Below, piece by piece: positions 54,060-64,000 of a stretch of DNA of 64,000 nucleotides. A model generated the notes under the pieces. The model made no database searches. It saw nothing but the letters and a program-made list of their open reading frames with translations, and was not told where the DNA came from. Source of the DNA: an uncultured Alphaproteobacteria bacterium (GTDB taxonomy: Bacteria > Pseudomonadota > Alphaproteobacteria > Caulobacterales > Hyphomonadaceae); contig CAIMMO010000152.1 of assembly GCA_903842595.1 (NCBI GenBank), positions 1-64,000 on the forward strand. Reading direction: 5' to 3'. Both the position numbers and the translations under genes were made by a program. Every line of letters begins with the position of its first letter. The first letter of the stretch is position 1.

Positions 54060-54081
54060 AGCCCGCCGTCTCCGGCGGGCT
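54060..54081 (-). terminator. Intrinsic terminator of rpmE
   Basis: AGCCCGCCG-N4-CGGCGGGCT, followed on the minus strand by TTCTGCTGTCTT. It lies 45 bp past the rpmE stop. Confidence 0.7.
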
Positions 54082-54125
54082 CTCCCAGTGTCTCGTTGGG
54101 CAGTGTTTCCAGCTGTGTCAGTCGC

Positions 54126-54350
54126 TTACGACTTAACGAAGCCCTTGAACTTGTCCTTGAAGCGCGACAGGCGGCCGCCGCGATCGAGCGAGACGCCCGA
54201 ACCGCCGGTCCAGGCCGGGTGTGTCTTCGGATCGATGTCGAGGGCGATGACGTGGCCTTCCTTGCCAACGGTCGAGCGCGTCTTGTAGCGCGTGCCGTCT
54301 GTCATCACCACTTCAACGAAGTGGTAGTCGGGATGGCCTTCTTTCTTCAT
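54126..54350 (-). CDS. rpmE: 50S ribosomal protein L31 (zinc-less type)
   Basis: 74 residues. [26 protein letters not shown] and [12 protein letters not shown] are clear bL31 motifs. No cysteines, so it is the C-minus form. The ATG at 54350 begins the conserved MKK start. Confidence 0.95.
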   Translation of the reverse strand: MKKEGHPDYHFVEVVMTDGTRYKTRSTVGKEGHVIALDIDPKTHPAWTGGSGVSLDRGGRLSRFKDKFKGFVKS

Positions 54351-54497
54351 GGCGCAGTCTCTTGGCGTCAAAGCGGCCCGGTCGGGGATAAAGCCCGCAA
54401 AGCCTTGCTGAATTCGGGAGCGGGGCTCATACCCGAAGGGGGCCTTGCTGGCAAGCTGGCCGGGCGAATCGGCTGAAATCAGGATTCTGAAAGCAGA

Positions 54498-56348
54498 ATG
54501 AGCGACGGATCAGCCCAGAACAGCGCGCCAGCCTCCAGCGCCGGCACGGCCAGCTTCGACCGGACCGCCGGCGCCCAGCGCTGGGGCGAGGGCGGGCCTG
54601 AGCGGGAGAAGTCGCGTTCCCTGAAGCCGCTGATGCGGCTGATGCCCTACATCAAGCGCCAGCAGACGACGGCGGTGCTGGCGATCATCTTCCTGTTCGT
54701 GGCGGCGGCGCTGAATCTCGCCATCACATTTCCGGTGCAGTGGCTGGGCAACAACGCCTTCCAGACCTTCGATCCGGCCATGATCAACAACGGTTTCATG
54801 GCGATGATCGGCATCGCCCTGCTGCTCGGCGTGACGTCAGCGATCCGGTTCTACTATTTCTCGCGCTTCGGCGAGCGGCTGGCGGCGGACCTGCGGGGCG
54901 ACGTCTATGCGCGGCTGATGTCGCTGTCGCCGGCCTACTTCTCCAAGCTCAGGACAGGCGAGGCGGTGTCACGGCTGACGGCTGACGTGACGCTGATCGA
55001 GACGTTCTTCGGGTCGACCTTCTCGATGGCGGTGCGATCCTGCGTGACGTCGATCGGCGCGCTGGTTCTGATGATGATCACGTCGTGGAAGCTGACGCTC
55101 ATCCTGTTCGTGATGGCGCCGGTGCTGATCCTGCCGATCCTCGCCATGGGGCGGCGGGTGCGCAAGCTGTCGGTCAATGCGCAGGACCGGATTGCAGACG
55201 CGGCCTCTGAGGCAACCGAGACGATCGATGCGATCGACCTGGTGCAGGCCTATGGCATGGAGAAGGAGCGCGAGGGGCGTTTCCGGTCTGCGATCGAACT
55301 CGCGTTCGAGGCGGCGCTTGCGCGGATTGGCGCGCGGGCGTGGCTGACCGGGATAATCATCGCGCTGATGTTTGCCGGCGTCACCGGCGTCGTGTGGATC
55401 GGGGCGCTGGAGGTGCAGTCGGGTGCGATGAGCGTCGGCTCGTTCATGCAGTTTGTCCTGCTCGCCATGTTCGGCGTGGGCGGCTTTGCGACTGTCGCCG
55501 AAGTGATGGGAGACGCCATGCGAGCGTCGGGCGCGGCGCAGCGGGCGGTGGAGATTCTCGACCAGCGTCCCGATATCGCGGCGCCGCCGGTCCCACGCCC
55601 GATGCCGGCGCGGATTGCCGGCCATGTGAAGCTGGAGAATGTCTCCTTCGCCTATCCGGAGGCGGCCGGACCTTCGCTCAGGGACGTGTCATTCGAAGCA
55701 AGACCGGGTGAGCTGGTCGCCCTGGTTGGACCGTCGGGCGCGGGTAAGTCGACCGTGTTCCGCATGCTGCTGCGCTTCTTCGATCCGCAGACGGGGGTTG
55801 TCTCGCTCGACGATATGGATGCGCGTGAGGTTGATCCGGGTGAGTGGCGCGCGCGCTTCGCCTATGTGCCGCAGGAAGCGCCGATCTTCTCGGGCGATGC
55901 CGCCGGCAATGTGCGTTTCGGGCGGACGGATGCGAGCGAGGACGAGATCCGTGAGGCGCTGCGCAAGGCCGAGGCATTCGCCTTCCTTGAAGGGCGCGGC
56001 GGGCTGGCGGCGGAAGTCGGCGCCAAGGGGCGGCAGCTATCAGGCGGCGAGCGGCAGCGGATCGCGATCGCGCGGGCGCTGGTGCGCGGCGCGCCGGTGA
56101 TGCTGCTGGACGAGGCGACGTCTGCGCTTGATGCAGCCAACGAGCGGATGGTGCAGAAGGCGCTGGATCAGGCATCCGAAGGCCGCACCACGCTGGTGAT
56201 TGCGCACAGGCTGGCGACGGTGCGCAAGGCAAGCCGCATCGTGGTGTTCGACCAGGGCCGCGTGGTGGAGCAGGGCGATCACGAGACACTGGTGAAAGCG
56301 GGCGGGCTCTATGCAAAGCTGGCGGAGATGCAGTTCACGAGCGGCTGA
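54498..56348 (+). CDS. ABC transporter fused permease/ATPase (MsbA/LmrA-like exporter)
   Basis: 616 residues. A 60-residue hydrophilic extension precedes six transmembrane helices (about 55-330). The ATPase has Walker A GPSGAGKS (Lys417), signature [15 protein letters not shown] and Walker [13 protein letters not shown]. Half-transporters like this form homodimers and export lipids or drugs; the substrate is unknown. It starts 147 bp after rpmE on the other strand. Confidence 0.94.
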   Translation: MSDGSAQNSAPASSAGTASFDRTAGAQRWGEGGPEREKSRSLKPLMRLMPYIKRQQTTAVLAIIFLFVAAALNLAITFPVQWLGNNAFQTFDPAMINNGFMAMIGIALLLGVTSAIRFYYFSRFGERLAADLRGDVYARLMSLSPAYFSKLRTGEAVSRLTADVTLIETFFGSTFSMAVRSCVTSIGALVLMMITSWKLTLILFVMAPVLILPILAMGRRVRKLSVNAQDRIADAASEATETIDAIDLVQAYGMEKEREGRFRSAIELAFEAALARIGARAWLTGIIIALMFAGVTGVVWIGALEVQSGAMSVGSFMQFVLLAMFGVGGFATVAEVMGDAMRASGAAQRAVEILDQRPDIAAPPVPRPMPARIAGHVKLENVSFAYPEAAGPSLRDVSFEARPGELVALVGPSGAGKSTVFRMLLRFFDPQTGVVSLDDMDAREVDPGEWRARFAYVPQEAPIFSGDAAGNVRFGRTDASEDEIREALRKAEAFAFLEGRGGLAAEVGAKGRQLSGGERQRIAIARALVRGAPVMLLDEATSALDAANERMVQKALDQASEGRTTLVIAHRLATVRKASRIVVFDQGRVVEQGDHETLVKAGGLYAKLAEMQFTSG

Positions 56349-56439
56349 GTTCGCCTGACGCCTCGCTGTCGCAGTCTTGTGGTTGAGGCTGCGGCGCCCA
56401 TGTTCCAGGCTGAAGCAGCAATCCCATGGGGAGATCTTC

Positions 56440-57273
56440 ATGTTCGACGCCAACAAGCTTCTCAACGCGATATTCGGCGCCGGAGGCGGGAAGAATCCGC
56501 TGGGCGATATTGGCGGCATGCTGGGCGGCCTGCTCAATGACAGTGTTGCCGGCATGAAAGAAGGCGCGGCGGCGATCGAACAGAAGACCGGCATTGGCGC
56601 GAAGGCGAACGAGGCCCTGAAGGACGCAACGGGGAAATCCGGCGGCGACCTGTTCGAACAGGCAAAGGCGTTCGCGACCGAGAACAAAGTTGCGGCGGGC
56701 GCGGCGTTGGGCGGGCTTGGACTGCTCTTGCTGGGCACGCGCGGCGGGCGTGGGCTGGTCGGGAGCGCAGCGACGCTGGGAGGTCTGGCGATGGTGGGCG
56801 GGCTTGCCTACAAGGCGTGGCAGAACCATCAGGCGGGCAAGGCGCCTGCGGCGCCCGCACAGATCGAGGCTGCACCTGACTCCAGCCCGTTCGGCGAGAC
56901 GGGCAATCCCGATCAGGACAACGCGACCGCGATGCTGGTGCTGCGTGCGATGATCGCGGCGGCGGCGTGCGATGGGGTGGTCGACAATGCGGAACGCTCG
57001 CGCATCATAGGCGCGCTCGAGAACGCCGGGCTTGATGTTCATGCTGCGAAATTTCTCGATGGCGAGTTTGCAAGGCCCGCGACGATCGCCGAACTGGCGG
57101 CGGCGGCAAACACCCCGGCGCTGGCGGCGCAGGCCTATACGGCAGCGCGCATCGCGATCGAGCCGAACAGCATGACGGAAAAGGCTTTCCTCATGAACCT
57201 CGCGGTGGCGCTGGGGCTCGATGAGGGACTGGTTGCGCAGATCGATGCCGGCGCGGCAAACGCGAAGGCTTGA
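56440..57273 (+). CDS. DUF533 (YebE/TerB-like) protein
   Basis: 277 residues. N-terminal Gly-rich helices, one hydrophobic segment (about 84-130), then a TerB-like helical domain (AMLVLRAMIAAAACDGVVDNAERSRIIGAL). DUF533 proteins are membrane-anchored and of unknown function. Third gene-scale feature on this strand after the ABC transporter, separated by 92 bp. Confidence 0.85.
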   Translation: MFDANKLLNAIFGAGGGKNPLGDIGGMLGGLLNDSVAGMKEGAAAIEQKTGIGAKANEALKDATGKSGGDLFEQAKAFATENKVAAGAALGGLGLLLLGTRGGRGLVGSAATLGGLAMVGGLAYKAWQNHQAGKAPAAPAQIEAAPDSSPFGETGNPDQDNATAMLVLRAMIAAAACDGVVDNAERSRIIGALENAGLDVHAAKFLDGEFARPATIAELAAAANTPALAAQAYTAARIAIEPNSMTEKAFLMNLAVALGLDEGLVAQIDAGAANAKA

Positions 57274-57277
57274 GGTC

Positions 57278-58105
57278 TCAGACCGGCCGCAGTTTTGGGT
57301 GTGTCGCTGCCGGCTTCCTGAGCTTTCCTTCGATCACCTCGGCCAGCTTCGGTGCGAGGCTGGTATTGGCGGCGACGAAGTCGCCTTTCATGGGGACGGA
57401 CTTGTTGAGGCCGGCGACGACGCCGCCGGCTTCCTGCACCAGCAGGAAGCCCGCGGCGATGTCCCATGGCGAGAGCCTGCGCTCCCAGAAGCCGTCGAAG
57501 CGTCCCGCGGCGACCCAGGCGAGGTCGAGCGCGGCTGAGCCGAAGCGGCGCACGGCGGCGACTTCCTGGCGCACGCGCGCGAGTTCGTCGAGAAAGAGCT
57601 CGCCGCCGTTGACGCCAAGCTGCGGGATGCCGGTGGTGACGACGGCGTCGTTGAGTTTGCGGCGGGCGCTGACGCGCAGGCGCTTGTTGTCGAGCCAGGC
57701 GCCTTCACCATCCTCGGCCCAGAATGTCTCGTTGCGCATGGGATCGAAGATCACGCCAGCGCGCAGCTTGCCTTCGCGCTCGAGCGCGATGGAGACGGCA
57801 AAGTGCGGAATGCCGTGCAGGAAGTTAAGCGTGCCATCGAGCGGATCGACAACGAAGCGGTGGGTCTTGTCGGAGCCGACAATCTCGCCGGCTTCTTCCA
57901 TCAGATAGCCATAGCCGGGGCGCGTCTTCTGCAGGCTCTTGAGGATGATTTCCTCGGCCTTCTTGTCGGCGGCGGAAACAAAGTCGGCCGGGCCCTTGCG
58001 CGAGACCTGCAGGTTCTCGACCTCGCCGAAGTCGCGGATAAGCCTGCGGCCCGCAGCGCGTGCGGCATCCATCATCACGCTGACGGTGGGGGAGGGACGG
58101 GACAT
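57278..58105 (-). CDS. suhB: Inositol monophosphatase family protein (SuhB-like)
   Basis: 275 residues. Metal and phosphatase motifs: DPLDGTLNFLHGIPHFAVSIAL and SPWDIAAGFLLVQEAGG, with EEAGE upstream for the first metal site. The family covers inositol phosphatases, SuhB and histidinol phosphatase-like enzymes; SuhB is the likeliest by size. Convergent with the DUF533 gene. Confidence 0.9.
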   Translation of the reverse strand: MSRPSPTVSVMMDAARAAGRRLIRDFGEVENLQVSRKGPADFVSAADKKAEEIILKSLQKTRPGYGYLMEEAGEIVGSDKTHRFVVDPLDGTLNFLHGIPHFAVSIALEREGKLRAGVIFDPMRNETFWAEDGEGAWLDNKRLRVSARRKLNDAVVTTGIPQLGVNGGELFLDELARVRQEVAAVRRFGSAALDLAWVAAGRFDGFWERRLSPWDIAAGFLLVQEAGGVVAGLNKSVPMKGDFVAANTSLAPKLAEVIEGKLRKPAATHPKLRPV

Positions 58106-58208
58106 GTCAAACAGCCTTGGGCTAAGGGGGCTTCCCATAGCTTTCATGGGCCAAAGTGCAAGCTTTGATCGCCCCCAGGGTGAAACGGAGGGCCCCGGGG
58201 CGCGTCGA

Positions 58209-58862
58209 TCAGGTTGCCAGTTCGTCGAAAGTCGCGTTGAAGGCCTGTACCGCAGCCCCCGGACCTCCCTGGGCCCGCCAGACCCCGGCAGAGACGGCGA
58301 GGAAATCCGCCCCGGCTTCGACCAGGGGCCTCGCGTTGTTAACCGTGATGCCTCCGATAGCGACGCAGGGGAGTTCGATCATCTGCTGCCACCAGGTGAG
58401 CAGGTCCGGTTCGGCGCGGGCTTTCGGGTCTTTCGTGTCCGTCGGGTAGAAGGCGCCAAAGGCGACATAATCGGCGCCGGCGTCTCCCGCATCGAGCGCG
58501 AGGTGGCGGCTGTCGTGGCAGGTGACGCCGACGATGGCGTCGGGGCCGACCAGCTTGCGCGCCTGCGCGTAGGCCATGTCGGTCTGGCCGATATGGACGC
58601 CATCGGCGCCAAGCTCGACGGCAAGGTCGGGCCGGTCATTCACCAGCACGGCGACGCCACGTTCCTGCGCGCGCGGAATGATGTGGCGGCCGAGTTCGAG
58701 GATCTGGTGGTCGGGTGCCGGGACGCCCTCGCGTGACTTCAGCCGTATCTGGAGCGAGGCGACGTCGCCAGCCTCGAGCGCCTCATCGAGCTGCTTCATG
58801 AACGCCGCGATGTCCGCGATCTCGGGCGGCGTGATCAGGTAAAGGCGGCAGCGGCGCGACAT
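58209..58862 (-). CDS. thiE: Thiamine phosphate synthase
   Basis: 217 residues. ThiE joins HMP-PP and [38 protein letters not shown] and [11 protein letters not shown] are diagnostic. It is not next to other thi genes, and no TPP riboswitch was noticed upstream. Confidence 0.93.
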   Translation of the reverse strand: MSRRCRLYLITPPEIADIAAFMKQLDEALEAGDVASLQIRLKSREGVPAPDHQILELGRHIIPRAQERGVAVLVNDRPDLAVELGADGVHIGQTDMAYAQARKLVGPDAIVGVTCHDSRHLALDAGDAGADYVAFGAFYPTDTKDPKARAEPDLLTWWQQMIELPCVAIGGITVNNARPLVEAGADFLAVSAGVWRAQGGPGAAVQAFNATFDELAT

Positions 58863-58899
58863 GGGCGAGGGGTACGCCTGCGCGGCGGGGCGGGCAAGA

Positions 58900-59142
58900 T
58901 CAGGTCGCGCAGCCGCCAGCGTTCACCACACGCTTTCTCGACGCCGGCAAGCGCGCAAGCTTGCCTCCCGCGCGGGCGGGCCGGGGGGCAAGTGCCCCAG
59001 CGCAGTTCGGGCATTTGCCCATCAGCGTCCCCTCCGGGCGGGACGCACAGAAGGTGCAATCGAAGGAGCAGATGCGGGCGTTGGTCCCGGACAGGTCGAG
59101 GCTGGCCTCGCAGCATTCGCAATCCGGGCGCATGTCGAGCAT
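58900..59142 (-). CDS. DUF1272 cysteine-rich protein
   Basis: 80 residues. [34 protein letters not shown] is the DUF1272 zinc-binding core; CPNC follows. The C-terminal part is basic and variable. The start at 59142 or the later Met. Function unknown. It precedes thiE closely. Confidence 0.88.
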   Translation of the reverse strand: MLDMRPDCECCEASLDLSGTNARICSFDCTFCASRPEGTLMGKCPNCAGALAPRPARAGGKLARLPASRKRVVNAGGCAT

Positions 59143-59221
59143 GCAGCGATGCCATTGCTCATGGGGTGATCCACAAGCGGTTCACCGGGCGAAGATGCCT
59201 CGAATACTGACAGGCAAACGA

Positions 59222-59261
59222 AAGACGGCGCGATCGGGAGATCGCGCCGTCTTCGTTTTTT
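59222..59261. terminator. Strong hairpin terminator downstream of fbaA
   Basis: AAGACGGCGCGATC-GGGA-GATCGCGCCGTCTT, a 14-bp stem. The plus strand follows with CGTTTTTT, the minus strand with TCGTTTG. It separates fbaA from DUF1272. Confidence 0.8.
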
Positions 59262-59277
59262 CACAGGCGGTTGAGAC

Positions 59278-60366
59278 TTACTCCGCAGCCACCTTCGCCG
59301 CCGCCGTGAATTTCGGGTCGAGCTTTCCGGCGGTGTAGTCCTTGGCCATCACAGCGAGCGAGACCGGCTTGATCTTGCCGGCCATGCCTTCGCAGCCGAA
59401 TTCCTGATAGCGGTCGATGCAGACCTTGCGCATCGCCTCCTTGGCGGGTTTGAGATAGCTGCGGGGGTCGAACTCGCCGGGCTTCTCGGCGAACAGCTTG
59501 CGGATCGCGCCAGTGATCGCCATGCGGTTGTCGGTGTCGATGTTGATCTTGCGCACGCCGTGCTTGATGCCGCGCTGGATTTCCTCGACCGGCACGCCCC
59601 AGGTCTGGGGCATCTTGCCGCCATACTTGTTGATCTCGTCCTGCAGGTCCTGCGGCACGGAGGATGAGCCGTGCATGACGAGGTGCGTGTTCGGCAAGCG
59701 GCGGTGGATCTCCTCGATCACATTCATGGCGAGGACGGCGCCGTCCGGCTTGCGCGAGAACTTGTAGGCGCCGTGGCTGGTGCCCATGGCGATTGCGAGT
59801 GCATCGACCTGGGTTGCGCGCACGAAATCGACGGCCTGGTCCGGATCGGTGAGAAGCTGCGAGTGGTCGAGCTTGCCTTCTGCGCCATGGCCATCTTCGG
59901 CTTCGCCCATTCCTGTTTCCAGCGAGCCAAGCACGCCGAGTTCGCCCTCGACCGAGACGCCGCAGGCGTGCGCCATCTCGACGACTTTCCGGGTGACGGC
60001 GACATTGTAGTCGTAGTCGGCCGGGGTCTTCGCATCTTCCTTGAGCGAGCCGTCCATCATCACCGAGGTAAAGCCGAACTGGATGGCGGTCGCGCAGGTG
60101 GCGGGGCCGTTGCCATGGTCCTGGTGCATGCAGATCGGGATGTGCGGGTAGAGCTCGGCGCAAGCGTCGATGATGTGCTTCAGCACGATGTCGTTGGCGT
60201 AGGAGCGGGCGCCGCGCGAGGCCTGCATGATGACGGGGGCGTTGACCTTGTCGGCCGCCTCCATGATGGCAAGGGCCTGTTCCATGTTGTTGATGTTGAA
60301 GGCCGGCAGGCCATAGCCGTGCTCGGCTGCGTGATCGAGCAACTGCCGCAGCGTGATACGCGCCAT
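59278..60366 (-). CDS. fbaA: Class II fructose-1,6-bisphosphate aldolase
   Basis: 362 residues. Metal ligands in CMHQDHGN and in [11 protein letters not shown], with the active-site loop [15 protein letters not shown]. The [11 protein letters not shown] stretch is family-typical. GGGGAAG lies before the ATG at 60366. Two unrelated genes separate it from pgk. Confidence 0.95.
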   Translation of the reverse strand: MARITLRQLLDHAAEHGYGLPAFNINNMEQALAIMEAADKVNAPVIMQASRGARSYANDIVLKHIIDACAELYPHIPICMHQDHGNGPATCATAIQFGFTSVMMDGSLKEDAKTPADYDYNVAVTRKVVEMAHACGVSVEGELGVLGSLETGMGEAEDGHGAEGKLDHSQLLTDPDQAVDFVRATQVDALAIAMGTSHGAYKFSRKPDGAVLAMNVIEEIHRRLPNTHLVMHGSSSVPQDLQDEINKYGGKMPQTWGVPVEEIQRGIKHGVRKINIDTDNRMAITGAIRKLFAEKPGEFDPRSYLKPAKEAMRKVCIDRYQEFGCEGMAGKIKPVSLAVMAKDYTAGKLDPKFTAAAKVAAE

Positions 60367-60562
60367 CTGACTTCCCCTGAAAACTGTATTTTGCCTTGTG
60401 AAGGTACTGCTGAATTCGGTCAACTCTCGCCGCGCAAACCGGATGCCTGAGCCTGTAAACACGTGGTTTTCTTGTGCAAATCGGGGTTGCGGCCAGAAAG
60501 CTGCGCGTTGTCGGCGCGCCGCGATATCGCAGGCGCCCTCGAGGACGACCAGGAGAAAATCT

Positions 60563-61750
60563 TCAGGCTGCGAGCAGATGCGCCGGGCGTCGCAGATCGT
60601 CGGCCAGGGCGGGACCCATCATGTCGATGAAATTGCCGGCGTAGAATGCATCGATGGCGGCGGGCGTGCAGCCCGCCATTGCCGTGTCGAACCGCTTGAG
60701 AGGATTTCGTCCGCCCTCGACATGCGGGTAGTCGGACGAGAACATGCAGATCTCCGCGCCAGCCTCGCGCGCGATCCAGCCTGCATCCTCGTGCGGATAG
60801 GGCGTGACGCGCAACTGCCGCCGCACGATCTCGCTGGGTTTGGCTGAGAGCTTCTGCAGGCGTGTCTCGTTTCTGATGAAGGCGGACGCGGCCGAATCCA
60901 TCGACCGCATCCAGCCGGGAACCCAGGCCGCGCCAAGTTCGATCGCGCCGAACTTCAGGTCGGGGAAGCGGTCGAACACGCCATCGAAGATCATCGTCGC
61001 CAGCGTCTGCATGGCGGCGTTCGGGATCGGCATGTAGCTGACCGAGGTGAAGTTGTCGTCGCCGCCGTGGAAATCAGGCACGGGCGGCAGGCCGTTGATC
61101 TTGTAGGCGGGGTCGAGCTTCTCCTCGCCCCCGACATGGAACAGGATCGGGATGCCCGCCTCCCGCGCCATCGCCCATACCGGATCGAGCCCGACATGGC
61201 TTGGCGAATGGCGCTGCGGACATTTCGAAGGGACCATCAGCGCCCTGGCGCCGAGTTCAATTGCCAGCCTGGCGCAGGCGGATGCGCGCGGGATATCCTC
61301 AATTGGAACCTGCGCGGTGGGAAGGAGGCGGCGATCGACCTTGCAGAAGTCGGTCATCATCCGGTTGTGGGCGTCGGCCGCAGCATAGCACAGCTCCATG
61401 TCGTCGCCCTGGTCGAGCCCGAAATTGCCGAGACACCAGGTGGTGAAGACGAGCTGGCTGGCAAAGCCCAGCGCATTCAGCGCCGCTGGCCTGTCCTGCG
61501 CGAGGAAGGCGCCCTGGGCTTCATAGTCCTTGCGCAGCAGGATGTTCGCTTCGGCGCCGGAGCGGAAGGTCGCGTCAGCATGCGCCTCGCGCGCGTGCTC
61601 TGCTTTCTGCCGCGCGGTCCGATCCCTGAAGCCAGGCAGGGCGTGATAGCGAGCCAGGAGATGCGCTTCGAAATACGGATCGAGACAGTCGGACAGTTCC
61701 ATCAGGTGGCTGTCTGCGTCGTGAATGATCCGCCCTTCGACATAGGCCAT
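60563..61750 (-). CDS. Amidohydrolase (AMDH_2) family protein
   Basis: 395 residues. [16 protein letters not shown] with the metal-ligand His, and [13 protein letters not shown] near the end mark the amidohydrolase_2 (decarboxylase/hydrolase) family. The substrate is unknown. It interrupts the fbaA-pgk order. Confidence 0.85.
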   Translation of the reverse strand: MAYVEGRIIHDADSHLMELSDCLDPYFEAHLLARYHALPGFRDRTARQKAEHAREAHADATFRSGAEANILLRKDYEAQGAFLAQDRPAALNALGFASQLVFTTWCLGNFGLDQGDDMELCYAAADAHNRMMTDFCKVDRRLLPTAQVPIEDIPRASACARLAIELGARALMVPSKCPQRHSPSHVGLDPVWAMAREAGIPILFHVGGEEKLDPAYKINGLPPVPDFHGGDDNFTSVSYMPIPNAAMQTLATMIFDGVFDRFPDLKFGAIELGAAWVPGWMRSMDSAASAFIRNETRLQKLSAKPSEIVRRQLRVTPYPHEDAGWIAREAGAEICMFSSDYPHVEGGRNPLKRFDTAMAGCTPAAIDAFYAGNFIDMMGPALADDLRRPAHLLAA

Positions 61751-61836
61751 GGCGTTCTCCCGCGCTCGCTTCTGACGATTTCCAAAGTCAGTCACGCAAT
61801 GTCGCGGCACGCAAGGGGGAGCGTGCGGCACGGCGG

Positions 61837-62760
61837 CTAGCTGCCGAGCTTGACGCCCAGCGCCTCTGCCGCTGCGGCGGCGAATTTTCCGGTCTGGCCG
61901 AAGGCGCCATCGAGGGCGGTCTCGCCTGCGGGGTCGGCAATCCGGCTCCAGTTGGCGGCGACATCATCGACGGTGGCGGCAGAACCGCCGAGGAAGACCG
62001 CAGGTGTTTCGTAGATATGGACGACCGAGAAACAGCCGGCGCCTGCGCCGAGGATGGTTTTCGACGGGGCGTTCTCGCTGACGAGGAAGAGCACGCCTGG
62101 CGTCACCAGTTCAGGGCCCATCAGGGCTGCGACGGGTTCGGGGAAGAGGCCATCGAGCATGCGGGTGGCGGCAGTGGGCGCCAGCGTGTTGACGCGGATG
62201 TTGTTCTTTGCGCCTTCCTGGTGAAGCACGTTCATGAAGCCGATCATCGCGGCCTTCGCGGCGCCGTAGTTCGACTGGCCGAAATTGCCGTAGATGCCCG
62301 AGGCCGACGAGGTGAGCATGATGCGGCCGTAGTTCTGCTCGCGCATCGTATCCCACACGGCCTTGGTGCAGTTGGCCGTGCCGAACAGGTGAACGTCGAC
62401 CACCTTCTTGAAGTCGTCCATCGTCATCTTGGCGAATGACTTGTCGCGCAGGATGCCGGCATTGTTGATCAGGATGTCGACGCGGCCCCACTTGGCTTTT
62501 GCTTCCGCCACCATCGCCTCGACCTGGTCGAGCTTCGTGATGTCGGCGCCATTGCCGATCGCCTCGCCGCCGCCGTCGCGGATTTCCCTGGCGACGCTTT
62601 CGGCCGCAGAGATCGAACCACCCGAGCCGTCGACGGAGCCACCCAGATCGTTCACGACGACTTTTGCGCCGCGCGCGGCGAGCTGCAGGCAATGGTTCCG
62701 GCCCAGGCCATTGCCGCCGCCGGTGACGATGGCGACCTTGCCGTCAAAACGAATGGTCAT
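61837..62760 (-). CDS. Short-chain dehydrogenase, MFE-2-like
   Basis: 307 residues. VTGGGNGLGRNHCLQLAARGAKVVVNDLGGS is the Rossmann cofactor site of the (3R)-hydroxyacyl-CoA type; the catalytic SSASGIYGNFGQSNYGAAKAA (Ser/Tyr/Lys) follows. The C-terminal extension past 250 is typical of the MFE-2-related subgroup. Likely acts on an acyl-CoA. Same strand as the amidohydrolase, 86 bp apart. Confidence 0.88.
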   Translation of the reverse strand: MTIRFDGKVAIVTGGGNGLGRNHCLQLAARGAKVVVNDLGGSVDGSGGSISAAESVAREIRDGGGEAIGNGADITKLDQVEAMVAEAKAKWGRVDILINNAGILRDKSFAKMTMDDFKKVVDVHLFGTANCTKAVWDTMREQNYGRIMLTSSASGIYGNFGQSNYGAAKAAMIGFMNVLHQEGAKNNIRVNTLAPTAATRMLDGLFPEPVAALMGPELVTPGVLFLVSENAPSKTILGAGAGCFSVVHIYETPAVFLGGSAATVDDVAANWSRIADPAGETALDGAFGQTGKFAAAAAEALGVKLGS

Positions 62761-62847
62761 GGGAGCTCCTGCTCAGGTGTGCCGGATGCGGATGGCAAAG
62801 CGGGGGCCGGAAGGCAAGGGCCATGCGGTCGCGTGTGGCTTTGCGCG

Positions 62848-64000
62848 CTAGACCTTCAGAGCCTCGACGCCTGGCAGCTCCTTGCCTTCCATCCATTCGA
62901 GGAAGGCGCCGCCTGCCGTCGACACGAAGGTGAAGTCGATGGCGACGCCGGCCGCGTTGAGGGCGGAGACGGTGTCGCCGCCGCCAGCGACGGCGGTGAG
63001 CTTGCCTTCGCGGCAGAGCTGGGCGGCGTGCCATGCGGCTTCCATCGTGCCGCGCTGGAAGGGTGGAATTTCGAACACGCCGAGCGGGCCGTTCCACACA
63101 AGCGTCTTCGAATTGCCCATGGCGCGCTTGAGACGGGCGACCGTTTCCGGGCCGGCGTCGAGAATGCGCTCATGGTCGTCGACATTGCCGAGATTGCGCA
63201 CGCGCGTGGGGACCCCCGATGCCATCTGTTCGGCCACCACGATGTCGAGCGGCAGGAAGAGCTTGCAGTTGTTGTGGCCGGCGAGGCGGATGATCTCGCG
63301 CGCTGTCTCAGCGAGGTCCTTCTCGCAATAGGAGGCGCCGACGTCATGGCCCTGCGCGTAGAGGAAGGTGTTGGCCATGCCGCCGCCGATGGCGAGCTTG
63401 TCGAGCTTGGTGACGAGGTTCTTGAGGAGGTCGAGCTTGGTCGAGACTTTCGAGCCGCCGACGATGCCCATCACCGGGCGCTGCGGATTGCCAAGCGCCA
63501 TTTCCAGCGCGTTCAGTTCGCGCTCCATGGCGAGGCCGGGATAGGCGGGGAGAAGCTTCGCGACGCCCTCCGTGGAGGCGTGGGCGCGGTGGGCGGCGGA
63601 GAAGGCGTCGTTGACAAACAGGTCGCCGAGCTTTGCGAGCTCGGCGGCGAAAGCGGGGTCGTTCTTTTCCTCGCCGGCGTGGAAGCGGACATTCTCCAGC
63701 ATGGCGACATCGCCGGGCTTCATGTCGCGGATCACGCTTGCCGCCGCATCGCCGATGCAGTCGTCGGCCCACGCGACCGGCTTGCCAACCAGCGCCGAGA
63801 GATCGTCGACCAGGGGCTTGAGGCTCATGTCGGGCACGCGCTTGCCCTTGGGGCGGTCGAAGTGGGCAAGCAGGGCGGTCTTGGCGCCAGCCTTCGCGAG
63901 CAGTTCGATCGTCGGCAGGGCGGCGCGCAGGCGCGTGTCGTCGGTGACCTTTCCGTCCTCCATCGGCACGTTGAAGTCGACGCGGACGAGTGCGGTCTTG
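62848..64000 (-). CDS. pgk: Phosphoglycerate kinase, 5' end off the window
   Basis: C-terminal ~384 residues; the coding frame continues beyond 64000 (KTALVRVDFNVPMEDGK reads into the edge). TRLRAALPTIELLAKAGAK, GVPTRVRNLGN, TLVWNGPLGVFE and GGGDTVSAL are diagnostic. Only the start is missing. Lower glycolysis. Confidence 0.95.
   Translation of the reverse strand, partial: KTALVRVDFNVPMEDGKVTDDTRLRAALPTIELLAKAGAKTALLAHFDRPKGKRVPDMSLKPLVDDLSALVGKPVAWADDCIGDAAASVIRDMKPGDVAMLENVRFHAGEEKNDPAFAAELAKLGDLFVNDAFSAAHRAHASTEGVAKLLPAYPGLAMERELNALEMALGNPQRPVMGIVGGSKVSTKLDLLKNLVTKLDKLAIGGGMANTFLYAQGHDVGASYCEKDLAETAREIIRLAGHNNCKLFLPLDIVVAEQMASGVPTRVRNLGNVDDHERILDAGPETVARLKRAMGNSKTLVWNGPLGVFEIPPFQRGTMEAAWHAAQLCREGKLTAVAGGGDTVSALNAAGVAIDFTFVSTAGGAFLEWMEGKELPGVEALKV

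Noticed and set aside
58863-58899. TPP riboswitch before thiE
   Set aside because: The gap to the upstream gene is only 37 bp and lacks the conserved THI-box stretches.

Overview
The window is ordinary, densely packed chromosomal DNA from a high-GC (roughly 65%) Gram-negative bacterium, almost certainly an alphaproteobacterium. The evidence is gene content: a RegB/RegA redox two-component pair with a SenC/Sco partner, the CtrA-degradation adaptor RcdA (DUF1465), the DUF1013 regulator TrcR, DUF1192 and DUF465 small proteins, an IalB-like protein, a zinc-less L31 and a TonB-dependent receptor. The mix fits a stalked or dimorphic marine lineage such as Hyphomonadaceae; that placement is inference. 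I found no integrase, transposase, prophage, CRISPR array, rRNA or tRNA.

Layout. 1-4.8 kb: a large acidic lipoprotein, then senC divergent from regB and regA. 4.9-16.7 kb: IalB-like protein, rlmN, an MHS-type transporter, two secreted NTF2-like proteins around a Kelch lipoprotein, a Tat-exported FMN hydroxy-acid dehydrogenase, a beta carbonic anhydrase, trmB, TetR regulators and a gpsA-yciI-methyltransferase operon. 16.7-18.9 kb: a TetR gene that looks leaderless, then the least explained stretch, with a long inverted repeat, a 42-residue membrane peptide, stem-loops and three orphan small genes. 18.9-28 kb: a GumN-like protein, argG, a response regulator coupled to a hybrid kinase, ppa, a divergent lysE/lrp pair, yjdM and typA. 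28-35 kb: a cytochrome c lipoprotein, a secreted von Willebrand A protein, an SLC1-type symporter, an alpha/beta hydrolase and two tandem secreted paralogues. 35-41 kb: trmD-rplS, tonB, a double-ACT protein, an MFS carrier, dapF and a cytochrome c. 41-49 kb: a wHTH/membrane-protein pair with a striking TTTCCA/TGGAAA operator array, a prolyl oligopeptidase, an M23-like ORF without a normal start, a TetR/monooxygenase divergent pair and a TonB receptor. 49-54 kb: DUF465 pair, trcR, quinone reductase, DUF1192, rcdA, DUF1275 and rpmE. 54-64 kb: an exporter ABC protein, DUF533, an inositol-phosphatase-family protein, thiE, DUF1272, fbaA, an amidohydrolase, an SDR and the C-terminal part of pgk, which runs off the right edge.

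Much of the DNA is core metabolism and cell-cycle control. The points most worth a second look are a CxxCH haem-c-type motif inside the exported FMN dehydrogenase (10831-10845), the self-contained TTTCCA operator array (41511-41576), the orphan cluster with strong palindromes (17383-18889), a CTG-started yjdM, and several regulator genes that each carry a clear palindrome in their own divergent promoter.
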